Shown: positions 47,303 to 58,409 of the stretch, piece after piece
Position numbering within the stretch: position 1 is the stretch's first letter
Layout: every line of letters starts with the position of its first letter
Source: Ochromonas danica
Lineage: Eukaryota > Sar > Chrysophyceae > Chromulinales > Chromulinaceae
NCBI GenBank assembly: GCA_015146655.1
Contig: VKHL01000038.1
Span: 124,001-188,000, forward strand
Length of the DNA: 64,000 nt
Direction: 5' to 3'
Notes under the pieces: model-generated
Databases searched by the model: none
What the model was told of the DNA's origin: nothing
The model's input: only the letters and a program-made list of their open reading frames with translations
Position numbers and translations under genes: made by a program

Positions 47303-50300
47303 ATGAGTGATTTTGTTGGACAGGAATGTACCGAGGTGGCGACCTTGATAAAAGTTGTAGAATTGTCATCTTTGTCCCACGAGGAAACCATTGAGTTGTT
47401 GATCCAATTGGGATGCTGTCCAGATCTCGATGAGCTATGTCAGAAGCACTTTACCGTCTCCAGTGAAGTAAATGATCGTCACCTTGTTGAAATGAAGGAG
47501 GTTAAGCAACTGCGTGAGCTTGGTGACAATAAATCCAGTGAATCCCAGTTAGAACATGTTCTTCGTGAGCTACAATCCCTTGAATGGGAGGGAGTGCCAT
47601 TGCACCTTATGCAAGGGATTAGACAAAGTCTATTATTGAAAGATATCAAAAGGAACCTGTTGAGAATGGCCACGTCTGGAGAAGTGACTACATTGAGAGA
47701 GTTGGAGGCTTTAGGATCCATTGGTAAGATTCCTTCGGAGGATATCAATCGAGGATTCACAGCAGATCTTAATGATGAAAGATTTGGCAAGGGATGGGAG
47801 GTATAGTGATACCAGTAGAGTTGTGTAGATGATGTGAATATTGTGATTGTGTGTGTTGTGGCTGTGGAAAACGATGATGTATTATAGCAGTACCTGCGAA
47901 ATTGTTATCTCAAATTGGTTGCATTCATTGGTTGTTGTCCAATGTGTTAAATGGTCTGTAGGGAGTGACTGCGCTGCATATCTCCGCTGCAAGGGGTCAC
48001 GCCGAGATGGTGAGATTGTTATTACTACATCCAGAAATAGCAGTGAATGTTGTGGACAGTGAGGTGAGAGCAGGGGTGATATAATAGTCTCAACAATGAA
48101 GGATGTGAGAGATAGTTATATAAGTGGTTTTGGTTGTGTATTTGTTCTATTGTCTACTTGGATAGCATGAAACGACTCCATTTTATGCTGCTTGCTCTGG
48201 TGGTCATGCGGCAGTGGTTAAGTACTTGCTGGCAGACGGTAGAGTGGATGTGATGAAGGCCAATGAGGTAAGTGTGAGTGACAGCCATGTGATAATGTAA
48301 TGTGACTGAAGTAAAAAGAGGAGCGAAAGGTAGCTGGTGCAGGAGAACAGATGATTGTATATTGTGTTAGCGTGGCCAGTTTACTTGTTATTGGTGTAAT
48401 AGATATTGATATGAATGACTTAATGTGGATATACGCAGATGTGTGCAGGTTTAGTTGTTGTGGTTCTTGATGTTGTGTTCTGCACAGATTTCCTGCAATT
48501 TTTGCTTTTGTCGCCTTGATGTTAACGTGTATACCTTGTACATAGTGCCAAACTACTCCATTTTATGCTGCTTGCTCTCATGGTCATGTGGCAGTGGTCA
48601 AGTACTTGTTGGCAGACAATAAAGTTGATGTGATGAAAGCCAATGAGGTTAGTGTGAGTGAAAGCTACAGTATGTGAAAGCGGAAGTGTTGAAGTTAGCA
48701 ATCAGCTGCTAGCAATTGTTGTTGTTGTGAACATTGCAGGTGTTATTGTGGCTGGTCGTGGTATTCATTGAAATGCTGGATGCTAATGTCATCATTCCTG
48801 TCTGTGTATAGTACGAAGTAACTCCATTTTATGTTGCGTGCTCCGTTGGTTGTTTGGAAGTGGTGAAGCTATTGCTTCAAGATAGTCGAATTGATGTAAC
48901 GAAAGCTAATGACGTAAGTGTGAGGCTATGCTGTATGAAAACAGAAGAGAAGTGAAAGGCGACTAACATGAGGAAGTGGTGATTAGTTGCATGCACTTGT
49001 GTATATGTAAGACTTGGTTTTAGGAAAGTGGAGATTACTATGAATTCAGTTGATATGATACCCACTTTCCTTTGTGTTGTGTTGTGTAGTACTATCAGAT
49101 AGTATAAAGACAACAATTAGTTGCGATAGGTTCTGTGGGAAGTAATCGCAGAGCTAATGTTATCGTGATTGTTCGTATGTATGTATAGTATGAGATAACT
49201 CCATTTTGTGCTGCCTGCAGCGGTGGTCATGTAGAAATAGTGAAGCTCTTGTTATCAGACAGTCGAGTGGATCAAGATATAGTGAAGGCTGATTATGTAA
49301 GTATGAGTGTATAAATCTGAATATTGCTACTTATATTGACAGTTCAATTACTACACAACTAAGGCATGTGGGTATGCATTCTGTGCTTCTACATTGTGTA
49401 ACATAGTGTATAGTATCAATCAGCTACCAACTAATGTTGTTGTAGTTTTGAATGTAGAAAGTGTTGTTGTTTCTGCCTGTGATCGAGTTTCCTGCTGTTT
49501 GTTGAGATGGTTGATATCTTAGTGTAATGTGATTACTTGTCTTTTTGCATAGCGCCAAACAACTCCATTCTCTGCTGCGTGTAGCAGTGGTCATTGGGAG
49601 GTGGTCAAGCTATTGCTGGCGGACAGCCGAGTAGATGTGAATAAAGTTGATCAGGTAAATCTAAGCATGTGCTTCTGAATATCCATGGGGAGGAGGGAAG
49701 GGTATGTACTGTGTAGGATATGTTTTGGTGGTGGTTGGTGTAGAGACGAGCGTAAGTGTTTTCCATGCGAAGTGAGGTAGATGGTATGAAAGGCAGCATA
49801 TGGATAAGATATGATGAATGATTTGGCATCATGCGATATGGATATATCAACAACAATAGTATCTAAACCTCAAGCAAGTGTTATGGTTGTTCTGAGTTGT
49901 AAATGTTGCAGTAGTGGATATTATTGTCATAGTGATAGATTTTCCTGTTTTGCTGGTAACAATCGGTTATGTGAATTGCTGATACTAAAGTGTTTTGCTT
50001 GTCTAGGATGGGTTTTCTCCCTTCTATAATGCCTGTTTGTTGGGCCACATGGAGGTTGTGAAGCTCTTGCTCGCAGACAATCGAGTGGATGTGAACCAGG
50101 TTGAACAGGTAAGAGATAGATAATAGCTTTGGGTAATAATAGCTATTATATCTGGCGATAGTTCAAAAACATGCTAAAACGGAGGAACCTTTGAACAATT
50201 GAAGAAGACTTAATCGAATAGTTTATTGTAAGAATTCTGATGCTGTTGTGATATGCTGCATTTAGGTTAATGGATGGAGTCCACTTTATGTTTCATGTTT

Positions 50301-50591
50301 TGGTTGTGGCTGGAAGTTAGTGAGACTGCTGCTTGAAGACAGTCGAGTTGATCTCAACAAGGCTACTAAGGTCAGTGTACTCTTAGTACTTGATTACTTC
50401 TAATGCTGCAATGTGTTATGGTGGTAATGTTGTATGTATGGTATTATTGCTCTAACGCTATTTATTTTTGTCTTGTTTTGTTGTGGTTGTTTTGATAGGA
50501 CGGAACGACTCCTCTAGATGTGGTCGATGACAAAGAAATCATCCAACTTCTGAAGAAGAGGGGAGCAAGACGAGGTAGTAGGCGAAGATAG
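47303..50591 (+). CDS. Ankyrin-repeat protein with one phase-0 exon per repeat
   Basis: Ten exons give 471 residues: 47303-47800, 47962-48063, 48166-48267, 48546-48647, 48812-48913, 49189-49296, 49553-49654, 50007-50108, 50266-50370 and 50499-50591. Exon 1 encodes a 166-residue helical N-terminus of unknown role. Exons 2-9 each encode exactly one ankyrin repeat of 34-36 residues, for example TTPFYAACSGGHAAVVKYLL, TPFCAACSGGHVEIVKLLL and SPFYNACLLGHMEVVKLLL. Exon 10 encodes a final half repeat and a basic tail. Every intron lies between codons at the same point of the repeat, so any exon could be gained, lost or skipped without a frameshift. Introns here are 98-352 nt, longer than elsewhere in the window. 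Exons 3 and 4 are nearly identical, including their donors. Ankyrin arrays bind proteins; the target is unknown. Confidence 0.9.
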
Positions 50592-51194
50592 ATTCATTGT
50601 GACACATGATTGATATATGGCTAATGTATTGAGGAATAAGCTGGTCCAGAGGAGAAATCTACACCAGCTTCTTTTGTAAGAAACATGGATCATTTTAGAG
50701 GAGCCGACCAGGTTACACACGTCCTCTAGAAAACGCACGACTGCATTTGGTGAGCCTCACTAGTACAGTAGGGGAAGAGTGAGCTGCCTCTAGAGCTGTA
50801 TGAGCGCCATAGACTACTGTAGTTCGAACTGACAGTAAAGGATTTCGAAACTCTCCTGTCGTTCTAATATGACGATAAGCAAGAATTGAGATTATCCAAA
50901 AGATGATGAAAAACCAAACTCAATTCTATATCTACTAATCCATTTCTTGTAATACGGAATGGTGTGGTGTGGGATCGGAGAATCCCCCAGATAGCCAGGC
51001 TAGGCCAGGCCAGACAGCCAGAATGAGGTTTGTCTTTGTCGTCGTTGGTTTCATATGAATTGAATTACTAATTGCTAATTACTGTAATTACTATTACCAA
51101 GAGAAAATCTTTCAATGTATGGAAAATAAGAACTAAGCATTATCCTATACTCATAATAAGCTACTAACCTATCAATCAAAAAACTATATTCAAG
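50592..51194. other. Intergenic, ankyrin / IQ-C2 gene
   Basis: 603 bp with no convincing frame. A GC-rich stretch of imperfect CCAGGC repeats occurs at about 50988-51022. It presumably contains the promoter of the gene at 51195. Confidence 0.45.
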
Positions 51195-53585
51195 ATGTCA
51201 ACCACTAATAATGCATCAATTCCTCCGTATGAACGTGTTTGGAAAGATTATGGTATCAATTTAGGTGATGTTGTCCTCATAGCTGAAAAAGATCGTCTTG
51301 AAACTCTTCTCTCTATCTTTTCTCCTAGTTTAGACTGTATCTCTCCTCTCACTATTGATACTATAGCACATCAATATGGTACAATTGTTGATATTAAAAG
51401 TTTTAATGATCCTACAGCAGGAGAATTTAATGACTTTGCTATACTGTTATTAGAGAATGGAAATGATATTGCGCTACCTTTACATGCTTTTGATGTCATG
51501 CAAATGGAGATTGTAGAAGCTTCAGATGATGATTTTCCGTATCACACTAACACACTGCTGGCGGGACAAACACACGATCATCATCATCCCAAGACAGAAA
51601 TGAACAACCACCAGCAGCAGCAACAACAGCAACAACAAAAGAAGGAGAAGGAAAGAGAGGAAACAACAGCAATCTTGAAAGAACTTTCTTCATTAGATTA
51701 TCAACAAGAAGAAGAATTAGTACGTGATCTTGCAGCACAATGTATTCAAGGATTCTATCGACGATATCGTGATTGTAAAGAAGCTATCTTACAAAGGAAA
51801 GCTAAATCAACAGAAAAGCTAGTACAGCATATAGCAGCAGAAACGATCACAAGAAGTCTAAAACGGTAAGCCATCAAGTTTCATCATTTATTGTAATTGC
51901 CATCTAACAGACTGTTTTTGTTATCTGCCTGCCATTGTATGTGTGTGTGTCTGTATGTCTATGTGTATGATAGAATGGTAAGTAATGGCAGTTTACGACG
52001 TGCTTCCAAAACAAACAGTACCGAAAACAGCTGTCAGTCCTTACCACTTGGTGGTGTTATTAATGCAGTTGGTGGATTGGGTGCTGGGACATCAATAGCT
52101 TCTTTAACTTCTATCATTTCACCGAGAAATATTGTCATTCATATAAACAACATTCTAGTAGAAGATGTTGCTTCTGCTATTTATGGCCAGAAGAACAGTC
52201 TTTACCTTGTCTTCGTGGTAGATCAATGGGCTTATCGCTGTGGGACACAATATGAATGTGGTCATAAGGCACGTTGGAATAATGAAGTTATCAACCTACC
52301 ACATCCTAAATCTCACTCTAATCAACTATTACAAGTCTATTTATATCATGAATGTGAAGCATTAGCTGATCGACGAATAGGATGGTTAGAGATTTCTTTG
52401 AGTTTTCAAGTTAGACATTATTCTGGTAGTTTATATGATTCCTCCAATCTGATTAAACGGAAAGTTAAAGGAAGGATAACATTTGATTATGAACCAAGAA
52501 ATGATCTTTTACCAACTCCTTCTAATTGGGATGGTAGTTATTGTCTATTATTAGATGATGGTAACAAAGTCTTGGATGATACGATTAGTGATGTACGATC
52601 TACAGAAACCAAATATGTAGATATGGAACATGTTAGTATATTGGAAAAGGATTTACGTAATGTAACTCTTCATCCTCGTACAGCATTATCTCAATTAGTA
52701 CAAGCTTCAGATATTCTTAAAGAATATGAAGATAAATCTCAGACAACAGGAAGAAAGCCATCTAATCCATCTTTACCACCTAGATTACCTTCTTCTAGTC
52801 AAATAGTGAAGAAGACTGTCAGTGAGGAAGAGATAATACCTGCAGAAACAGGTACAGCTCGTTCGAAACTATCCAATCTAACAGATGATCCTGCTTTGCA
52901 ATTATCAACAGCAGCAACAGCTCCGTTAGTTGATGAGACAGAAGAAGAAGGAGAAGTAGTTATTAGACGTACTAATAATGGAAATGATCGTACCTCGTCA
53001 AGTAGTAGTGGTAAGAAGAAGAAGGCAATTGCTACTACCACTAGATTGGAGGTGGAGAAGCCAACAACTACTACTACAACTACAATACCATCATCATCAT
53101 CATTTCATCGCCCATTATCTCGTACTTTATCAATGCGTAGTAACAAAGCAAAGACACCAAATCTCATCAACCCTACAACAAAAGATGAAGCAAAAGTCAA
53201 TCATCATAGTACACTTCTCATGCATAGTATACTACCTCCTGTTATACGTGATAATAGAAAAAGAAGTCTTGTAGAAGCAATTATTGAACTGGGAGAAGGA
53301 GATTATGTCTTTGATCATGCTTTCTATTTAGCATTTCATGATATTGCTAGTCAATTTCAAATGCGATTTGAAGAATTTGTTATCTTTGTTGATGCATTAG
53401 GTATTTGTACAATTGATGATTTTCCTCGTGTAGAAGTAGAAGATATGATTAACTTGCCTGTTACAACTGCTTCTGTCTTTGCTGCAGCTATGAAAGAAGG
53501 ATTACAAAGATATCTTTCAAGTGATTATAATGAACCAATCATGATCACAGAGTCAAGCACGAATAGGAATAGAACAATTGATTAA
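51195..53585 (+). CDS. IQ-motif and C2-like protein, 5' part
   Basis: Exons 51195-51865 and 51974-53585 join in frame. Exon 1 encodes a 224-residue region with a polyGln tract and an IQ motif near its end (AAQCIQGFYRRYRDCKEAIL). Exon 2 begins with a low-complexity linker and then a beta-rich stretch that resembles a C2 domain (IVIHINNILVEDVASAIYGQ ... SLYLVFVVDQWAYRCG ... RIGWLEISLSF). A Ser/Thr-rich tail and a helical block (FEEFVIFVDALGICTIDDF) follow before the stop at 53583-53585. The downstream frame from 53545 overlaps this end in another register and continues for over 1000 codons. The two are therefore probably one gene, joined by an intron I could not fix (GTATTT at 53401 to AG at 53557 would work) or separated by a frameshift. 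No family recognised; calmodulin binding is inferred from the IQ motif. Confidence 0.68.
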
Positions 53586-56500
53586 ACTACTCTCAGGACC
53601 TTATGTAAATATTCGAGGGATGGTATTTCTAGCTTGCAATAGTCAACCTGGTCGATCATCCTCTTCCATTTTGACGAAAAAGCAAAATACTCTTGCAGCT
53701 GGGATAGGTGCACAAGAGGCTATTGAACGAGGATGTCGACCAAGTAGATGGTCAACCTTATGGATTCGACGATTATTAACAACCTTAGGACTATTTCGAA
53801 AAGACATGAATAGTGAAGAAGATCTACAATCATCTGTTGTTAATGATATGAACATGGAGAATGATAATGGAAGTCATAAACAAAGTTCTTATTCAGCCAA
53901 TGAATTAATACAACGACCATTATCATTGTTAGCTAATCATATACAAGTAAAAGCTTCTGTTCTATTAGCACGTTTTAATTTATATCAACGTTGTCTTGTT
54001 ATATTAGATCATTATTGGCAACGTGGTGTTAGACCAAATGATCGTTTTCAAAGTAATCGTTTTAAACAAATAGTAACACAGCCAAATATATCATTTCCAT
54101 ATGAGAAAGAGAGTACTGCTGTTACTGTGGAAGATATTATCTTCTTTGTTGATCATGATGATCATACTAACATTTTAGATGTTAATGATGATGATGGGAT
54201 GGAAATTGAGTCAGCAATCTTTTCTTCTACTAGTGATCATCAACAAAATAAAGATGTTAAAAATGTTCAAGTTGTTAGTCTTTGTAATGCACAAAAACTA
54301 CTTGAAGGATATATGCCATTGAATCGAGCCTATGGTTGGGGTATTTCTCTAGTCGATCTAACAGCTCTTTGTCAACTCTTGACATGTCATTCAGCACGAT
54401 TATCTCCATCTTTAAAGTCCATAAAGAAAGAGGAAGAATGGTTTAGTGAAAGGGAAATGTCTTGGGTTGAGTTAACATTTCGATCGATTGAAAAGCAACG
54501 AAAATTGAAAACTCTACTCCCTATTTCACTGATTTGTACACCTACCATTGACAATAATCGTAATGAAACAACAACGGCAGCAACAGCAGCAGTAGCAGCT
54601 GGAATACTTCTTCGAGAATGGAATCAACAAATCTATGTGAAAGTACCAACCATTTGTCTTCATCATCAGCATCATCCTTCTTCTTCTTCACGTCAAAACC
54701 AGATGAAAAGATCTGATCGAAGAAGAAGAAGTCTTTTCTTTCTATCAGATGAAGTCTCTGTAGGATTAACTGTGAGACTTATGCCACAACCTTTTCTACA
54801 TCGTATCTTTATTGCAAAAGTTGATAGTTGGTGGGAACGACCACCTTTACAACAATTACAACTCATGGCAAATCAAGTAGCAGAAGTCGTTTCAATTGCT
54901 GATTTGGCAAATCGAGGTCTTGTTGGAGTTCGTTTACGTGATAAGCCACATATTTGTGATGCAGTTCCTATCGAAGCATTGCTTTCTTCTTATGATATTA
55001 ATAATAGTAAAGAGAATGAAAAACAACAAGTTATCAAAGAAGAATGGATGGAAAAGAAAAGAGAAGTTGATGTCTCTAAACATCCTATCAAGAAGTTATT
55101 AACAATGAAGCAACAACAACATCATCATAGAAAAGGAAAGAAATTGAAAAGTTATTCAACTGATAAGAAAGCAAAAGACAATACAATACAGACACAGCAA
55201 CAACAACACCCAGAAGAAGAAGATCTTCTGGAAGAGAAGATCATAAAGGAAGATGTTAATCGTCTATCAGTGTCAACTAATCAATTGTCATCTTCTAACG
55301 ACCAAACAGGGAAAATGAGAAACAAAAATGAGGAAGACAAGAAGAACTCATCATCATGGGTGCTTGATAATGAAGGTGATACAGTCATTTCTTTGAATAG
55401 CAAAGAGTCAGTATCATTATCCAATAATAGAGATCATCAAGGTGTCAATGATCTGTTTGAATCACCTACTGGAGGTGATCAAGAAGTGTTGACAATACCA
55501 ATACCATTTCCTGAATCAGATCGACTAGATGGTGTTATTCCAGATGGAGATCATAACATTGAGAAAGTTATGAAGAAGTCTATCTCTAAGAATAATCAGC
55601 CAACAATAAGAGAGTCAAGGAAAGCAACTGGACGACCAAAGAGTGCTCCAAGTACAAAACCTTCGAGACATTCTTCACCTACGCCAGATTGTCAATGGAT
55701 GAAGCCTGTCAATCGTCTAACCTTAGCTATGGATGATATTCTACCTCCACCAAGGCAGCGATCATTGTCACCACCTTCTCGAAGTCCCCCCATCAAACAA
55801 ACAACTGGAACAACTGCAGTAGTGAGAAGAAGCCATGAGAGTGAAGGTGAAGAAATCAAACCAACATTATTACACAAGTGGCAGCCCACTTTCGACGACA
55901 ATCATGCAGAATATACCACTGGAGTTTATAAATACATGACACAAGAAGAGGGAGGAGGAGAAGAAGAAGCAGAAGGAGATTTGCGTATTTCAAGTCCAGC
56001 AAGGCTACATAGCCGACCTCGAAGTGCAGGGAATACCCGCAAACAACCTCCCTTTGTCCCGCTAAGAAAGGACCGAGATGTCAGACCACACGAGGAAGAT
56101 GGTCTTAGACTCTCCTCCAAGGAACAGAATAATAACGAGAATATCTCTAATGAACAAGAAAGGGACAAGTTTGGTATCATTGGTGCAGCTTATAAGCAAG
56201 GTGGTGGGGTTAACCAATCAATAGATGTTGTTAATAGTAAGCATCAGAGAATGAATGAAAACAATGGCCAAGAACACGTGAATGATGATGATAATGGTGA
56301 GAGAAAGAAGAAACGAAAGCCTCGTAAAGTTTATCAGAATTTCTTTGACTACCAAGAACGCAAACAACAACAACAACAACAACAACAACGACAACGACAA
56401 GGTGGTGGGGGTGAATTGTCAGCAGGTGATGAGGAATTTGGTGTGCGAGGTGCTACTATGGCTATGGAGACAAGTCCACGTCAGAAAAAGCATCTCTTAG

Positions 56501-56814
56501 CCAAGGGAACCACAACAACAGCCAAGAAACCTCAGAAAGAAGAAGAAGAAGAGGAGGCAATGAATGTCCCGCATGGAGAAGATCTGAATCTTCTCACTGA
56601 CAGTGACAATGAAGAGGTTCAAGAAGACAAGGATATCAAATTCTCTGTCACTGTGACTAGTCCTCGAAATCATGACAAAGGAGGAGGAGGAGGAGGTCGT
56701 TCTTTACAAGAAGAATTATATTATAAACGAGAAAAGGCTCGATCTGCTAAAGAAATTGGATATAAAGAAAGACATTTGATGAAGGAATTGGAGCGATTAG
56801 CTGTGAGAAATTAG
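53545..56814 (+). CDS. Large low-complexity protein, probable 3' part of the IQ/C2-like gene
   Basis: An open frame of about 1090 codons with no credible ATG near its start (it opens at 53545 after a stop; the 53578 start would be TTG). This suggests it is an exon, not an independent gene. The first 500 residues look folded (EQLIKLLSGPYVNIRGMVFL, AYGWGISLVDLTALCQLL, LLPISLICTPTIDNN, PFLHRIFIAKVDSWWERPPL). The rest is charged and repetitive, with polyGln, Glu-rich and SPPSRSPP-type stretches, and ends with a helical EKARSAKEIGYKERHLMKEL. Codon use matches the preceding frame. No recognised family. Confidence 0.65.
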   Translation, partial: SQSQARIGIEQLIKLLSGPYVNIRGMVFLACNSQPGRSSSSILTKKQNTLAAGIGAQEAIERGCRPSRWSTLWIRRLLTTLGLFRKDMNSEEDLQSSVVNDMNMENDNGSHKQSSYSANELIQRPLSLLANHIQVKASVLLARFNLYQRCLVILDHYWQRGVRPNDRFQSNRFKQIVTQPNISFPYEKESTAVTVEDIIFFVDHDDHTNILDVNDDDGMEIESAIFSSTSDHQQNKDVKNVQVVSLCNAQKLLEGYMPLNRAYGWGISLVDLTALCQLLTCHSARLSPSLKSIKKEEEWFSEREMSWVELTFRSIEKQRKLKTLLPISLICTPTIDNNRNETTTAATAAVAAGILLREWNQQIYVKVPTICLHHQHHPSSSSRQNQMKRSDRRRRSLFFLSDEVSVGLTVRLMPQPFLHRIFIAKVDSWWERPPLQQLQLMANQVAEVVSIADLANRGLVGVRLRDKPHICDAVPIEALLSSYDINNSKENEKQQVIKEEWMEKKREVDVSKHPIKKLLTMKQQQHHHRKGKKLKSYSTDKKAKDNTIQTQQQQHPEEEDLLEEKIIKEDVNRLSVSTNQLSSSNDQTGKMRNKNEEDKKNSSSWVLDNEGDTVISLNSKESVSLSNNRDHQGVNDLFESPTGGDQEVLTIPIPFPESDRLDGVIPDGDHNIEKVMKKSISKNNQPTIRESRKATGRPKSAPSTKPSRHSSPTPDCQWMKPVNRLTLAMDDILPPPRQRSLSPPSRSPPIKQTTGTTAVVRRSHESEGEEIKPTLLHKWQPTFDDNHAEYTTGVYKYMTQEEGGGEEEAEGDLRISSPARLHSRPRSAGNTRKQPPFVPLRKDRDVRPHEEDGLRLSSKEQNNNENISNEQERDKFGIIGAAYKQGGGVNQSIDVVNSKHQRMNENNGQEHVNDDDNGERKKKRKPRKVYQNFFDYQERKQQQQQQQQRQRQGGGGELSAGDEEFGVRGATMAMETSPRQKKHLLAKGTTTTAKKPQKEEEEEEAMNVPHGEDLNLLTDSDNEEVQEDKDIKFSVTVTSPRNHDKGGGGGGRSLQEELYYKREKARSAKEIGYKERHLMKELERLAVRN

Positions 56815-56968
56815 TATTTTGTATAGTCTATGTTACAACTTTATGTACTGTACTACTATAGTAGTTATTGTTTATTGTTTGTTGTTACGCTACACACTCG
56901 TCTTTTACAGTAGATTCAACGTTATGTTGGATTGACTGCTATGGTGATTTAGTCAACTCGGTACTGTA

Positions 56969-57128
56969 GCAATATAGTCGTGTCCACACTGCGCTTTGAA
57001 CTCAACAAGCTTGGGAAAATATCCACAGAAACGTAAACTTCTTCGTTTTCAACTGCAGGAAGAAAACCAATTATGTGTGGATAGTACCAAAGCCTGCTCT
57101 TGAGAGAGTGTGGACACGACAATATTGC
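56969..57128. mobile_element. MITE-like element with 22-bp terminal inverted repeats
   Basis: GCAATATAGTCGTGTCCACACT (56969-56990, here read in parts: TAGTCGTGTCCACACT) is the inverse complement of 57107-57128 with one mismatch. A second inner inverted pair, TATCCACA near 57020 and TGTGGATA near 57076, strengthens the hairpin form. The 160-bp length, lack of coding capacity and AAT-rich flanks are those of a non-autonomous DNA transposon. An AATAT at both outer ends could be the target duplication or part of the repeat. Confidence 0.6.
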
Positions 57129-57304
57129 CCACTATGCTACGTTGTCTCGGTTACTGAAACCTTGCTACCTCAGCAGGCCACTTTCATTTCACACCTAGCT
57201 TCACCTATGTACAACTCCTAGCAGTCGCGCGCATATCTATTTCATCCAAGTTTCAAGGCGAGTTTTGAGAACCACTCCAACCTATCTCAAACGAAAGTAC
57301 AGCC

Positions 57305-57459
57305 ATTCTATTGCATAGTAAATCAATCCAAATAACGCGGGGAATTGGTCTAGGGGTATGATTCTCGCTTAGGGTGCGAGAGGTCCCGGGTTCGAACCCA
57401 GCCTTCGTTGCTAAGAAATTCCCGGATTCCCCCGCCGAATCTTTTTGTCTTTTCTTTCT
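57305..57459 (+). repeat. 155-bp repeat carrying tRNA-Pro, left inverted copy
   Basis: Bases 57305-57459 are the reverse complement of 60550-60704 with no difference I could find. The unit runs from ATTCTATTGCATAGTAAATC through the tRNA-Pro gene to the T-rich terminator region. A third copy (58406-58530) shares only the inner 125 bp. Confidence 0.9.
57339..57433 (+). tRNA. tRNA-Pro (AGG) with a 23-nt T-loop insertion, copy 1
   Basis: Acceptor GGGGAAT (57339-57345) pairs perfectly with ATTCCCC (57426-57432), followed by C73, the usual eukaryotic Pro discriminator. The anticodon stem CTCGC/GCGAG encloses loop TTAGGGT with anticodon AGG at 57371-57373. T-stem CCGGG (57386-57390) pairs with CCCGG (57421-57425), but 30 nt lie between instead of 7. 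Removing 23 nt, either 57397-57419 or 57398-57420, leaves the loop TTCGAAT or TTCGAAC, both canonical. The B box GGTTCGAACCC remains intact because the insertion begins with CC. TTTTT at 57442 is the Pol III terminator. Without excision the acceptor and T-stems cannot form normally. Confidence 0.8.
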
Positions 57460-58405
57460 TCGATATACTACGTAGTTAGTATATCTTTGTATCTTTCTGC
57501 TGGAATTATATATGTACAACAACGACAACGTTTATCAGTGATTATTGATGCAAACTAAAGCCTTGTTACATGACAATGTCGACTGTGTCATCTTCGTGAG
57601 AGTGGTATTCAGTATGAGATCACTTAGTTCACCACAGGCAAAGTTAATTCTAGGACCAGCTGAGAAAGGCTCCTGTCAGAGGATTCGGGTATGACCAGGC
57701 ATTAACATTTTGCAGAGAATTATGAGTTTCCTGAACACTTCCTAACTCGAAAATTATATGAGCATTTCAATCTTTGTGCTATTCATTTGAAAAATGTGTT
57801 ACCAAGTGTTCTTGAAGTTTCCACTTCAACTTCTATTTCTATCTCAATTTGTCTGAGCAACAAACACATTTGAAAGAGAATACCCCAAGGCACAATGCGA
57901 AGCCACATTCACATTAAATAGATTATCTGCAATTCGACAGTAAAAATAGAGCGAGAAGTAAGAGCAGAATACTGTCACTGTTATCTTTTGCGCTGTAATT
58001 GAAGAGTCCATCCTTCCTCATTAAAGTTGAGAGAGATTATCGTGTGGATGCCAAGAGTCTCAAAAGAAGGTCACAGTTCATGTTATATGCTCAACAGAGG
58101 TAGCACATTCGCCTTTATTGTTGCATGCATGCATACCATTGGGAATGCTGTTGTATGGAGGAGGATATTCCAATAATTCATACCAGACACAACAACAAAG
58201 AAGGTTGCTTTCTCATACTGCATTTATAAACCATGCAACGCTAATACTGCGTTACCAGTAAGTGTAAGTGAGAAACTCTAAGTGGTGTGTGAGAATACAT
58301 TTTCCAGTTGTCAAGTATGACGAACCAGGTGGAAAGAGAAGTTCACATTTATCAATTTTCATAATCTGTTGAGTTAATCTATTGAATGTTGGTAACATTA
58401 TTAAC
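57460..58405. other. Gene-free interval between tRNA-Pro copies 1 and 2
   Basis: 946 bp with no credible coding frame, no further tRNA and no inverted repeat I could find. Base composition is like other intergenic DNA here. Confidence 0.45.
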
Positions 58406-58409
58406 ACGC

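Noticed and set aside
57335-57459. tRNA-derived SINE as the primary call for the 125-bp repeats
   Set aside because: A perfect cloverleaf after removal of 23 nt, an intact terminator and no SINE tail favour tRNA genes; the SINE view is kept as the alternative to test.
57253-57528. Two near-identical 70-90 residue proteins at 57.3 and 60.5 kb
   Set aside because: Both are antisense readings through the repeated tRNA-Pro genes.
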